From assembly GCA_904395865.1 (NCBI GenBank), contig CAJFNY010000065.1, positions 1 through 64,000 on the forward strand: a stretch of DNA of 64,000 bases, in the 5' to 3' direction. Shown one piece after another: positions 1 through 7,940 of this stretch (position 1 is its first letter; each line of letters begins with the position of its first letter). The DNA comes from an uncultured Oscillospiraceae bacterium. Lineage in GTDB: Bacteria; Bacillota; Clostridia; Oscillospirales; Oscillospiraceae. A program made the position numbers and the translations under genes. The notes under the pieces were generated by a model. It was not told where the DNA came from. It did not search any database and was given only the letters and a program-made list of their open reading frames with translations.

Positions 1-16
1 CACTTGGCGCGGAGGC

Positions 17-132
17 GGAACCGTCAGGGTTCCCTTTCGCGTTCAATCAAACCCGAATTTGCAACTTTTTGAAGTTGCAAATTCGTGCGCAGCTTGTCAA
101 AAAATTCTCGCAAGAGACTTTTTTGACAAGCT
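17..132 (+). repeat. Three-hairpin dispersed element, copy 1
   Basis: Hairpins GGAACC-gtcag-GGTTCC (17-33), CGAATTTGCAACTT-tttg-AAGTTGCAAATTCG (54-85) and AGCTTGTCAAAAAA..TCTC-GCAA-GAGA..TTTTTTGACAAGCT (91-132). Near-identical inverted copy at 4190-4309. Confidence 0.9.
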
Positions 133-133
133 G

Positions 134-166
134 AAATGCCTGCCCGAAAGAATCGGGCAGGCATTT
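134..166 (-). terminator. Intrinsic terminator downstream of rplL (possibly bidirectional)
   Basis: AAATGCCTGCCCGA-aagaa-TCGGGCAGGCATTT perfect stem just after the rplL stop. Confidence 0.8.
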
Positions 167-184
167 TGCGATACGGGGCGTTTC

Positions 185-562
185 TTACTTGGCCTCCGCG
201 TCGGCGCCGGCTTCCTTCAGCTTGGCAACGAGCGCCTCGGCGTCGTCCTTGGACATGGCCTCCTTGACCTTGGCAGGAGCGCCGTCGACCAGAGCCTTGG
301 CCTCCTTCAGGCCCAGGCCGGTGACCTCGCGGACGACCTTGATGACGGCGATCTTGTTGGCGCCGGCGCTCTTCAGCTCGACGTCGAACTCGGTCTTCTC
401 CTCGGCAGCCGGAGCGGCGCCGCCGGCGGCGGGAGCAGCCACGGCAGCAGCGGCGGCGGAGACACCGAAGGCCTCCTCCAGAGCGTGCACCAGCTCAGAG
501 AGCTCCAGCACGGACAGGGACTTAACTTCCTCGATCATAGCAGCAACTTTTTCGCTAGCCAT
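185..562 (-). CDS. rplL: 50S ribosomal protein L7/L12
   Basis: 125 aa; Ala/Gly hinge and conserved C-terminal domain ([38 protein letters not shown]). Confidence 0.98.
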   Translation of the reverse strand: MASEKVAAMIEEVKSLSVLELSELVHALEEAFGVSAAAAAVAAPAAGGAAPAAEEKTEFDVELKSAGANKIAVIKVVREVTGLGLKEAKALVDGAPAKVKEAMSKDDAEALVAKLKEAGADAEAK

Positions 563-593
563 TGCAGTTTCCTCCTAATTCAAGTAATGTGAT

Positions 594-1121
594 TCAGGCT
601 TCGGCCTCGGCGGGCGCAGCGTCGCCGCCCTTGGCCTTGCAGATCTGGTCGAGCACGACGGCCAGGCTGGTGATGGGGGCCAGGAAGGTGCCGAGCACCT
701 GGCTCAGCAGGGCGTCCTTGCTGGGCAGCTCGCCGAAGGCGCTGAGCTCCTCCGCGGACAGAACGCTGCCCTCGATGATGCCGCCCTTGATCTTCAGCAG
801 GTCCTTGTTCTTCTTGGCGAACTCACAGACGATGCGGGCCGGGGCGATGGGGTCGCCGGTGGTGCAGGCCAGGGACGTGGTGCCGTTGAGCAGGTCGTCA
901 AACTGGTTGTAGCCGGCCTTGTTGGCGGCGAACCGGGTCAGCGTGTTCTTGACGACGGTGTACTCCACGTTGGCGGCGCGGAACTGGTTGCGCAGCTCCG
1001 TGTCCTGGGCCACGTTGATTCCCTTGTAGTCCACAAAGACGGCGGCCGTGGCGGTGCTCAGCTTCTCAGCCAGGGCGTCCACAATCGCCTTCTTGCTTTC
1101 CAGAACCTTTGCGTTGGGCAT
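594..1121 (-). CDS. rplJ: 50S ribosomal protein L10
   Basis: 175 aa; MPNAKVLESKKAIVDALAEKLSTATAAVFVDYKGINVAQDTELR. Confidence 0.97.
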   Translation of the reverse strand: MPNAKVLESKKAIVDALAEKLSTATAAVFVDYKGINVAQDTELRNQFRAANVEYTVVKNTLTRFAANKAGYNQFDDLLNGTTSLACTTGDPIAPARIVCEFAKKNKDLLKIKGGIIEGSVLSAEELSAFGELPSKDALLSQVLGTFLAPITSLAVVLDQICKAKGGDAAPAEAEA

Positions 1122-1136
1122 TTGGTGTCACCTCCG

Positions 1137-1255
1137 AAAAAAGTGTCCTCGCGCCAAAGGACGTGAGGACACAGAGAAAGACGAATATCTGTGCTTCACC
1201 TGGGCAGGAAGGGAAGTCCCGTTATGGCAGAGCCTCCTGCTGTCTTTGGCAGCTT
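1137..1255 (-). promoter_or_regulatory. Ribosomal protein L10 leader (attenuator) upstream of rplJ
   Basis: On the minus strand, GCTGCCAAAGACAGCAGGAGGC is typical of L10 leaders. A terminator hairpin GTGTCCTC..GAGGACAC followed by TTTTTT (1137-1172) sits just before the rplJ RBS. Confidence 0.8.
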
Positions 1256-1259
1256 ATCC

Positions 1260-1288
1260 ATTATATAAAATGGGTACAGAAATGTCAA
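1260..1288 (-). promoter_or_regulatory. Consensus sigma-A promoter of rplJ-rplL
   Basis: Minus strand TTGACA - 17 bp - TATAAT. Confidence 0.9.
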
Positions 1289-1295
1289 GAAAAAA

Positions 1296-1985
1296 TTAGT
1301 ACTTCGACGTGGAAACCTTGACGCCGGGGCCCATGGTGGAGGCCAGGACGCAGCTGCGGATATACTGGCCCTTGGCGGCGGCGGGCTTGGCCTTGATGAC
1401 GGCGTTGATGAGCGCTTCGAAGTTCTCCTGGAGCTTCTCCGGGCCGAAGGACACCTTGCCGATGGGGCAGTGGATGATGTTCGTCTTGTCGAGGCGGTAC
1501 TCGATCTTACCGGCCTTGATCTCCTTGATGGCGGCGGCCACGTTGGGGGTCACGGTGCCGGCCTTGGGGGAGGGCATCAGGCCCTTGGGGCCCAGCACCT
1601 TACCGAGACGGCCGACGATGCCCATCATGTCGGGCGTGGCGACGACGACGTCGAAGTCGAACCAGTTCTCCTTGGTGATCTTCTCCACCAGGTCCATGCC
1701 GCCGACGTAGTCGGCGCCGGCCTCCTTGGCCTCGTCCACCTTGGCGTCCTTGGCGAACACCAGCACCTTGCGGGTCTTGCCGGTGCCGTTGGGCAGGACG
1801 ATGGCGCCGCGGACCTGCTGGTCAGCGTGGCGGGAGTCGACGCCGAGCTTGATGTGGATCTCGACGGTCTCGTCGAACTTGGCGGTGGCGGTCTTGACAA
1901 CGAGGCCCATGGCCTCGGCGACATCGTACTGGACGCTGCGGTCGATCAGCTTCGCGCTGTCCTGATATTTTTTACCTCTGAACAA
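1296..1985 (-). CDS. rplA: 50S ribosomal protein L1
   Basis: Probable TTG start (TTG TTC AGA GGT) after [30 protein letters not shown], 229 aa. The ORF-track ATG at 2021 adds 12 atypical residues. Confidence 0.93.
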   Translation of the reverse strand: MFRGKKYQDSAKLIDRSVQYDVAEAMGLVVKTATAKFDETVEIHIKLGVDSRHADQQVRGAIVLPNGTGKTRKVLVFAKDAKVDEAKEAGADYVGGMDLVEKITKENWFDFDVVVATPDMMGIVGRLGKVLGPKGLMPSPKAGTVTPNVAAAIKEIKAGKIEYRLDKTNIIHCPIGKVSFGPEKLQENFEALINAVIKAKPAAAKGQYIRSCVLASTMGPGVKVSTSKY

Positions 1986-2056
1986 TGTGATATCCTCCTT
2001 AAAGTGGTGATGCGGAATCATCCTCCCACAATCTGGGGCGCATGCGCCCCGGGGCG

Positions 2057-2482
2057 TCAGTCGACGACGGTGACACCCATGCTCCGGCAGGTGCCGGCAA
2101 CCTGGCTCATGGCGGCCTCAATGTCGGCCGCGTTCAGGTCGGGCATCTTCTTCTCGGCGATCTCGCGGACCTGAGCCTTGGTGATGGTGCCGACCTTGTC
2201 CTTGTTGGGGACGCCGGAACCCTTCTCCAGGCCGATGGCCTTCATAACCAGCGCCGGGGTCGGGGGCGTCTTGGTGATGAAGGTGAAGCTGCGGTCGGCG
2301 TAGACCGTAATCACCACGGGGATCTTGAAGCCGGCCTGATCCTTCGTGCGCTCGTTGAACTCCTTGATGAACTGGGCGATGTTGACGCCGTGCTGGCCCA
2401 GGGCCGGGCCGACCGGGGGCGAGGCCGTGGCCTTGGCGGCCGGGATCTGCAGTTTGATATAACCTGTAACTTTCTGTGCCAT
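2057..2482 (-). CDS. rplK: 50S ribosomal protein L11
   Basis: [35 protein letters not shown]; 141 aa. Confidence 0.98.
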   Translation of the reverse strand: MAQKVTGYIKLQIPAAKATASPPVGPALGQHGVNIAQFIKEFNERTKDQAGFKIPVVITVYADRSFTFITKTPPTPALVMKAIGLEKGSGVPNKDKVGTITKAQVREIAEKKMPDLNAADIEAAMSQVAGTCRSMGVTVVD

Positions 2483-2587
2483 GAAAGAGCACCTCCTGAA
2501 GAAAATGTGGTGCATGCGCCCCGGGGACGCACGCCTGGCGGGGCCGGAGCCCCTCCCACGTTTCCGCCGCGCCGCGGCGGGGGACGG

Positions 2588-3112
2588 TCAGTCCTTGATG
2601 GGCTCCACCTGGTCCAGCTCCAGCTCCACCGGGGTTTCCCGGCCGAACATGGAGACGATCAGGCGGACCTTGTTCTTGTCGATTTCCAGCGCCTCAACGG
2701 TGCCGGTGAAGTTGGTCAGCGGGCCGTCGACGATGGTGACGCTGTCGCCCACGTCGTAGCCCACGACGATCTCGTGCTTCTCCACACCCAGCTGCATGAC
2801 CTCCTCGTCGGTCAGCGGGGTGGGCTTCGTGCCCTCGCCGACGAAGCCGGTGACGCCGCGGACGTTCTTGACCACGTACCACGCCTCGTCGGTCATGATC
2901 ATCTTGACGAGCACGTAGCCGGGGAACACCTTGCGCTCGTACGTCTTGGGGCCGTTGTCGGTGAGCTCCGTCACCGTCTCGAGGGGAATGGAGACCGCAT
3001 GGATCAGGTCCTCCAGGTGCCGCGTCTCCACGTTCTTCTCGATGGTGGCCTTGACGGTGTTCTCATAGCCGGAGTACGTGTGCACCACGTACCACTTTGC
3101 ACTTTCCGCCAT
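2588..3112 (-). CDS. nusG: Transcription termination/antitermination protein NusG
   Basis: AKWYVVHTYSGYENTVKATIEK and KOW domain DSVTIVDGPLTNFTGTVE. Confidence 0.98.
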   Translation of the reverse strand: MAESAKWYVVHTYSGYENTVKATIEKNVETRHLEDLIHAVSIPLETVTELTDNGPKTYERKVFPGYVLVKMIMTDEAWYVVKNVRGVTGFVGEGTKPTPLTDEEVMQLGVEKHEIVVGYDVGDSVTIVDGPLTNFTGTVEALEIDKNKVRLIVSMFGRETPVELELDQVEPIKD

Positions 3113-3121
3113 GGCTGCGCC

Positions 3122-3358
3122 TTAGCCCTTGACCAGAGAGATGATGCCGTTGACCACCAGGCCGGCGATGGCGTCGAACACCCAGATAAAGACGCCCACC
3201 AGCACCACGCAGGCCAGGACAATCAGGGTGTTGTTGACCATCTGGCGCTTGGAGGGCCAGACGACCTTCTTCAGCTCGCTGCGCAGTTCGCGGAAATAGC
3301 GCTTGATGCGGGAGCCGGCGCGGACGAAAATATTGCGCTTCTTGCTAGCTTCTGCCAT
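3122..3358 (-). CDS. secE: Preprotein translocase subunit SecE
   Basis: Small protein with one TM; YFRELRSELKKVVWPSKRQMVNNTLIVL. Confidence 0.96.
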   Translation of the reverse strand: MAEASKKRNIFVRAGSRIKRYFRELRSELKKVVWPSKRQMVNNTLIVLACVVLVGVFIWVFDAIAGLVVNGIISLVKG

Positions 3359-3374
3359 GGATGATACCCTCCGC

Positions 3375-3524
3375 TTACTTCGTCTCGTTGTGGATCGTGT
3401 GCTTCCTGCAGAACTTGCAGTACTTGCGCATCTCGAGACGATCGGGGTCGTTCTTCTTGTTCTTCATGGTGTTGTAGTTGCGCTGCTTGCACTCCGAACA
3501 CCGAAGGGTCACTTTCACTCGCAT
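3375..3524 (-). CDS. rpmG: 50S ribosomal protein L33
   Basis: [49 protein letters not shown]. Confidence 0.97.
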   Translation of the reverse strand: MRVKVTLRCSECKQRNYNTMKNKKNDPDRLEMRKYCKFCRKHTIHNETK

Positions 3525-3623
3525 GTTTCGGCACCTCCTTAAAATTTTGCCTCCCTGCAACATCGCCGGCCGTTCGTTTCTCCGGGACTGAAAATGGGCG
3601 CAAAAAAAGAGCCCCTTTTCACA

Positions 3624-3661
3624 GGTACAACGATTGTACCACACTGGCAGGGCCCGGTCAA
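3624..3661 (-). promoter_or_regulatory. Promoter of the rpmG-secE-nusG-rplK-rplA operon with overlapping palindrome
   Basis: Minus strand TTGACC - 17 bp - TACAAT. Perfect palindrome GGTACAA-cga-TTGTACC (3624-3640) covers the -10. Confidence 0.75.
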
Positions 3662-3766
3662 TCCCTTTTTTCACTTTTTTGGTGGGTTTGCGCCTTTTTT
3701 TCCGGGAAAAGCTGTGGTAGAATGGCCGTATACGCCGCAGAAGGCGGCGGGGAAGGGGAGAGCAGC

Positions 3767-4183
3767 ATGCGCATTCTGGCCATCGACTACGGCGACGCCC
3801 GGACGGGCCTGGCCGTCTCCGACGCCACGGGCACCATCGCCGGGGAGACGCGGGTCATCCGCAGCCGCCGCATGGAGCAGACGGCCGAGGCCGTGGCGGC
3901 GGCCGCCGCCGAGCTGGGGGCGGAGGAGCTGGTAGTGGGGCTGCCGCGGAACATGGACGGCACGGAGGGTCCCCGGGCGGCCCTGTGCCGGGACTTTGCG
4001 GCACACCTGGCGGACCTGACGGGCCTGGAGCCGGTGCTCTGGGACGAGCGGCGCACCACCGTCGACGCCCACCGGATCCTCTCGGACAACGGCCGCCACG
4101 GAAAGCGCCGGAAGGAGACGGTGGACGCCGTGGCGGCGACGCTGATTCTCGAAGGCTACCTGGCTTACCGCCGCGGGCGGTAA
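3767..4183 (+). CDS. ruvX: Holliday junction resolvase RuvX / YqgF family
   Basis: [48 protein letters not shown]. Confidence 0.95.
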   Translation: MRILAIDYGDARTGLAVSDATGTIAGETRVIRSRRMEQTAEAVAAAAAELGAEELVVGLPRNMDGTEGPRAALCRDFAAHLADLTGLEPVLWDERRTTVDAHRILSDNGRHGKRRKETVDAVAATLILEGYLAYRRGR

Positions 4184-4186
4184 GCC
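4162..4186. repeat. 25-bp palindromic direct repeat, left copy
   Basis: GGCTTACCGCCGCGGGCGGTAAGCC; matches 4363-4387 with one mismatch. Confidence 0.9.
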
Positions 4187-4189
4187 GCG

Positions 4190-4309
4190 GCTTGTCAAAA
4201 AAGTCTCTCGCGAGAATTTTTTGACAAGCTGCCTACGAATTTGCAACTTCTTAAAGTTGCAAATTCGGGTTTGATTGAACGCGAAAGGGGACCCTGACGG
4301 TCCCCTTTC
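4190..4309 (-). repeat. Three-hairpin dispersed element, copy 2 (inverted relative to copy 1)
   Basis: The reverse complement aligns to 17-132 with no gaps and 7 substitutions. Hairpins at 4190-4229, 4236-4267 and 4283-4309. Confidence 0.9.
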
Positions 4310-4362
4310 ACACTTTCCCTCCCTCCGAATCCTTCGACTGGTACGGTTTTTCGACAGTCTGT

Positions 4363-4387
4363 GGCCTACCGCCGCGGGCGGTAAGCC
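4363..4387. repeat. 25-bp palindromic direct repeat, right copy
   Basis: GGCCTACCGCCGCGGGCGGTAAGCC. Confidence 0.9.
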
Positions 4388-4755
4388 TCACGCCTTCGGC
4401 CCTTCGGCTTCTTCCGCAGCTCCAGCACGCCGACGACCAGCAGGAACGCCCCGAACACCTTCCGCAGCAGGCGGGCCTCCAGGACCGAGGCGACCCACGC
4501 GCCGGCCGCCGCCGTGACGAGCCCCGCCAGGATCGCCGGCACCGCTGCGCGCCACCGGACCTGCTTCCCCTTCACGTGGAAGATCAGGCTGGCCGCCGCC
4601 GTGGGCAGGAAGAACAGCAGGTTGATGGCCTGGGCCTCGGCCTGCTCCGTGCCCAGCACGGCGGTCATCCAGATCATCAGCAGCGAGCCGCCGCCGATGC
4701 CGAAGCCGGACAGGACGCCGCATGCGGCCCCCGCCAGGGCCGACAGGACGGTCAC
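4366..4755 (-). CDS. Sulfite exporter TauE/SafE family protein
   Basis: GTG start overlapping the upstream stop (GTGA); VLSGFGIGGGSLLMIWMTAVLGTEQAEAQAINLLFFLPTAAASLIFHVKGKQV. Confidence 0.85.
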   Translation of the reverse strand: MTVLSALAGAACGVLSGFGIGGGSLLMIWMTAVLGTEQAEAQAINLLFFLPTAAASLIFHVKGKQVRWRAAVPAILAGLVTAAAGAWVASVLEARLLRKVFGAFLLVVGVLELRKKPKGRRREAYRPRR

Positions 4756-5114
4756 AGCAGCAGCCGGACGCCGCCCCAGAGGATAAAGACGCCCAGCACC
4801 TTGTGGAGAAACGCCGCCGAAACCCGGCGGAACAGCAGCCCGCCCAGGACGCCGCCCACCAGTCCGCCCAGCAGGTACGGCCACGCCGCCGCCAGCGGCA
4901 GCGGCGCCCGCAGCGCGTGGACCACCAGGGAGACGATGCTCAGCGGCAGCATGACGCTGATGGCCGTGGCGAAGGCGTGCTTGTCCTGCAGGCCGCACCA
5001 GCCGGTCAGCAGCGGCACGAGCACCATGCCGCCGCCGGCGCCCAGCAGGCCGTTGATGACCCCGGCCGCCGCGCCGGCCGCGGCGGCGCGTACCTTGGAA
5101 GCTTCCGTAAAAAT
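4752..5114 (-). CDS. Sulfite exporter TauE/SafE family protein
   Basis: NGLLGAGGGMVLVPLLTGWCGLQDKHAFATAISVMLPLSIVSLVVHA. The start is uncertain; ATT at 5114 is inferred because no ATG/GTG/TTG fits the expected N-terminus. Confidence 0.75.
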   Translation of the reverse strand: MFTEASKVRAAAAGAAAGVINGLLGAGGGMVLVPLLTGWCGLQDKHAFATAISVMLPLSIVSLVVHALRAPLPLAAAWPYLLGGLVGGVLGGLLFRRVSAAFLHKVLGVFILWGGVRLLL

Positions 5115-5148
5115 CCCCCCGTTCCCAAACAGTTTGGGCAGCGGGGGG
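5108..5148 (-). terminator. Intrinsic terminator of tcdA
   Basis: Minus strand CCCCCC..CCCAAAC..GTTTGGG..GGGGGG then ATTTTTA. Confidence 0.8.
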
Positions 5149-5153
5149 CGTTT

Positions 5154-5867
5154 TTATTCGGCGATCAGCTGCTGCACCACGTGGCCGGCCATCATCAGCC
5201 CGGCCGCCGGCGGCACCCAGGCCACCGACGCCGGCAGGCTCCGGCGGCCCGGCGGCGGCGCCTCCAGGGGCAGCGGCGTCCGGGGCAGCTCGTCGCTGTA
5301 GAGCACCGTGTGGTGGACGATGCCGCGGGCCTTCAGCTCCTTCCGCAGCACCCGGGCCATGGGGCAGCCGGCCGTCTCCGCCAGATCGGCGATCCGGAAG
5401 CGGCCGGCGTCCAGCTTGTTGCCGGTGCCGCAGGCGCTGAGGCAGGGAATGGCCAGCCGGTGGCACGTCTCGATCAGGTGGAGCTTGCAGGACATCAGGT
5501 CGATGGCGTCCACCACGTAGTCGTACCGGGTGCCGTCGAAGAAGCGGCCGGAGGATTCGGCGTCGTACCGCGCCTGCAGGGCCGTCACGCGGCAGCCCGG
5601 GTTGATGTCCCGCGCCCGCTGGGCCATGACAGCCGCCTTGGGCCGGCCCAGCGTCGAATGCAGCGCCACCAGCTGACGGTTCAGATTCGTGGCGCCGACC
5701 ACGTCGTCGTCCACGAAGGTCAGCGCGCCGACGCCGGAGCGCGCCAGGGCTTCGGCGCAGTAGCTTCCGACGCCGCCGATGCCGAACACGATCACGTGGC
5801 AGGCGGCCAGACGCTCCACGGCCTCCGGCCCCAGGAGCATGGCCTCCCGCAGGAACGCCGTGTCCAT
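5154..5867 (-). CDS. tcdA: ThiF/E1-like tRNA threonylcarbamoyladenosine dehydratase
   Basis: VIVFGIGGVGSYCAEALARSGVGALTFVDDDVVGATNLNRQLVALHSTLGRPKA. Confidence 0.9.
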   Translation of the reverse strand: MDTAFLREAMLLGPEAVERLAACHVIVFGIGGVGSYCAEALARSGVGALTFVDDDVVGATNLNRQLVALHSTLGRPKAAVMAQRARDINPGCRVTALQARYDAESSGRFFDGTRYDYVVDAIDLMSCKLHLIETCHRLAIPCLSACGTGNKLDAGRFRIADLAETAGCPMARVLRKELKARGIVHHTVLYSDELPRTPLPLEAPPPGRRSLPASVAWVPPAAGLMMAGHVVQQLIAE

Positions 5868-5934
5868 GTTCCATCCCTCCTTAGCAAAATCCGCCGCCCG
5901 GACAGCCGGGCGGCGGAATGGATGTGCTGAAATC

Positions 5935-7389
5935 TCAGCCGACGAACAGCATGCCGAAGCTCTGCGTCGTCACAGGCAGCTCCGCGGCCAGCTCCTCCAC
6001 CCAGGCGTTGGCGTCCTCGGTGCGCATGGCATTGGCGATGCGGTAGTCCTTCCAGTTCTCACCGGTGGAGACGAAGTACATCACGTGGTAGCCGAATTCG
6101 GACTCCACGATGCCCGTGTCGCCGGGCTGCCGGCTCTCGTCGAAGCACCAGTCCTCGAAGGGCTCCACCATCTGGCCGGGCGTGATGTCCTCGATCAGGC
6201 CGCCGTCCGAGGCGGAGCCGTCGGCGGAGTACTGCTGGGCCAGGGCGGCGAAGGCGTCCTCCGTCTGGTCGCCGGCCAGATACTCGTCGAGAATGTCCTC
6301 CGCCTGGAGCTCGGCCTCCGACATGGCCTCCTCGTCGGAGGTGTCGCTGACGGAGAGCAGGATGTGGCGGACGTTGACGAGGTTGACGTCCTCATACTTG
6401 GTCCAGTTGTCCACGAACATGACGACGGTCCAGGAGCCGTTGTCGTTCTCGTAGCAGGTGGTGTCGCCGTACTGGCGGGATTCGTCGGTCAGCCAGTCGC
6501 GGCTGTGCTCGGAGAGGTTCGCCAGGGAGATGTCCGACCGCAGCGTCGTGCCCTCGTCCTCGTAGAGGTTGGTGTCACCCTCCTGCAGGTCGTTCTGCTC
6601 GGCGTAGTCCTCCCGGGCGTAGTCGGCGAAGGCCGTCTCGTCGCCCTCCACGGCGGCGGCCATTTCCTCGGCCTGGGCCTGGGAGGCGGCGCTGTCCACG
6701 ATGGAGCTGCCGTCCTCATCCGTCTCGCCGGTGTACACCGTGAAGGTGTACGAGCGGTAGGAGACGGTGTCGAGGCTGTCGCGGTTGTCCTGGTAGTAGG
6801 TCTCCAGCTCGTCGGCGGTGTACGTCAGCCCGTCGGCGTAGGCCGTCTGGTAGCTGCTGGCCAGGTAGCGCAGCTCCAGATAGTTGCGGTAGTTCTCCTC
6901 ATTGGCGCCGGTGCCGTAGACGTTGGCCAGATAGGCGTTGACGGATACGCCCTGGGAAGCGGCCTGGTACGCCAGATTGGTGATCTCCGTCTCGATGGAC
7001 GCCTGATCGTCCTCGCTCAGGGCGTAGCCGGCGGCCTCGGCGGCGTCGCACACGGCGTACGTCTGGGAGATGACCGTGTTCGTCTGCTCGATCATGGCGG
7101 CCGTATCCACGTCGGTGGTCATGCCGTAGTAGTTCTGGTAGACGACATTCTCGTAGAAATAGTTATACATGACCGGCGAGAGCTCGTGGCTGCCGACGGT
7201 GGCGGCGGCGGAATTCCGCTGCAGCAGGCCGGAGTTGAGCACTGCGAAGAAGATTGCCAGCAGGAGCAGGACGCCCACGCCAATGCCGGCGGCGATCCAC
7301 GGCCCGCGGCCGCTCTTGTCCTGCGGCGCCGCCGGCTGCGGCTGAGCCGCCGCGCTCTGACGCCGCTTCTTTTCCTGGGAAGCACTCAT
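5935..7389 (-). CDS. Membrane-anchored parvulin-type peptidylprolyl isomerase (PrsA/SurA-like)
   Basis: N-terminal TM anchor; parvulin motif VRHILLSVSDTSDEEA..FAALAQQYSADGSASDGGLIEDITPGQMVEPFEDWCF. Confidence 0.88.
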   Translation of the reverse strand: MSASQEKKRRQSAAAQPQPAAPQDKSGRGPWIAAGIGVGVLLLLAIFFAVLNSGLLQRNSAAATVGSHELSPVMYNYFYENVVYQNYYGMTTDVDTAAMIEQTNTVISQTYAVCDAAEAAGYALSEDDQASIETEITNLAYQAASQGVSVNAYLANVYGTGANEENYRNYLELRYLASSYQTAYADGLTYTADELETYYQDNRDSLDTVSYRSYTFTVYTGETDEDGSSIVDSAASQAQAEEMAAAVEGDETAFADYAREDYAEQNDLQEGDTNLYEDEGTTLRSDISLANLSEHSRDWLTDESRQYGDTTCYENDNGSWTVVMFVDNWTKYEDVNLVNVRHILLSVSDTSDEEAMSEAELQAEDILDEYLAGDQTEDAFAALAQQYSADGSASDGGLIEDITPGQMVEPFEDWCFDESRQPGDTGIVESEFGYHVMYFVSTGENWKDYRIANAMRTEDANAWVEELAAELPVTTQSFGMLFVG

Positions 7390-7579
7390 AACGTTGTATC
7401 CATCCTCTCGTGTTGCTGGCGAACGCACCCGGCCGTCGTGCGCAGGGAACGGGACTGCGAAAGCGCACGGCGGCCATGCCGGAATTCTCCGCAGAACGGC
7501 CCGCAGCGGGCAGCTTTGCGGAGAATTTCGTGACATCGCCGCGGGAATCCGCCGCCCGGCGGCAGATTCAGCAGGCACT

Positions 7580-7608
7580 ATTATAGGGCATTCCGGCGGC
7601 GCTTGCAA
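7580..7608 (-). promoter_or_regulatory. Sigma-A promoter for the PrsA-like gene
   Basis: Minus strand TTGCAA - 17 bp - TATAAT, about 190 nt upstream of the start codon. Confidence 0.8.
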
Positions 7609-7677
7609 GTTTTTTTCGAAAAACTTCCGGCCGGACACAGTTTCTTTACATTTATACGGTATACTGACTCCCGGCAA

Positions 7678-7919
7678 AAGAAAAAACACTGCCCCCGGCA
7701 GTGTTTTGCAGCGGTGTGCTCCGAAAATCCCCGCTTTGGCCGTGTGACTTCCATTATAACCTGCACGCAAGGGCAGGTGGGTCGCCTCTCGTGTGCTTCG
7801 CTGCTTCCAACTTCCGACTCGGCTCGGGGCCGGGCGGGAGGCCTGCAATCCACGCACGAAGTACAGCGTCCCGAATCAATGATGTGGGTTTAAGGGAAGC
7901 CATCACGCACCAAGCAGGG
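7678..7919 (-). ncRNA. ssrS: 6S RNA candidate with its own terminator
   Basis: Long closing stem (minus CCCTGCTTGGTGCGTGATGGCTTCC vs GGAAGTCACACGGCCAAAGCGGGG), a central unpaired region with a CCTGC..GCAGG hairpin on its 3' side, a long rod, and terminator AAAACACTGCC..GGCAGTGTTTTTTC (7678-7707). Confidence 0.72.
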
Positions 7920-7940
7920 AGCGTTCCCGATGCAGATTCG

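Noticed and set aside
7729-7919. SRP RNA (ffs) because of 'GTCGGAAGTTGGAAGCAGCG' on the minus strand
   Set aside because: It lacks the SRP helix-8 arrangement (AGGTCC-GGAA-GGAAGCAGC). The long closing stem and rod shape fit 6S RNA better.
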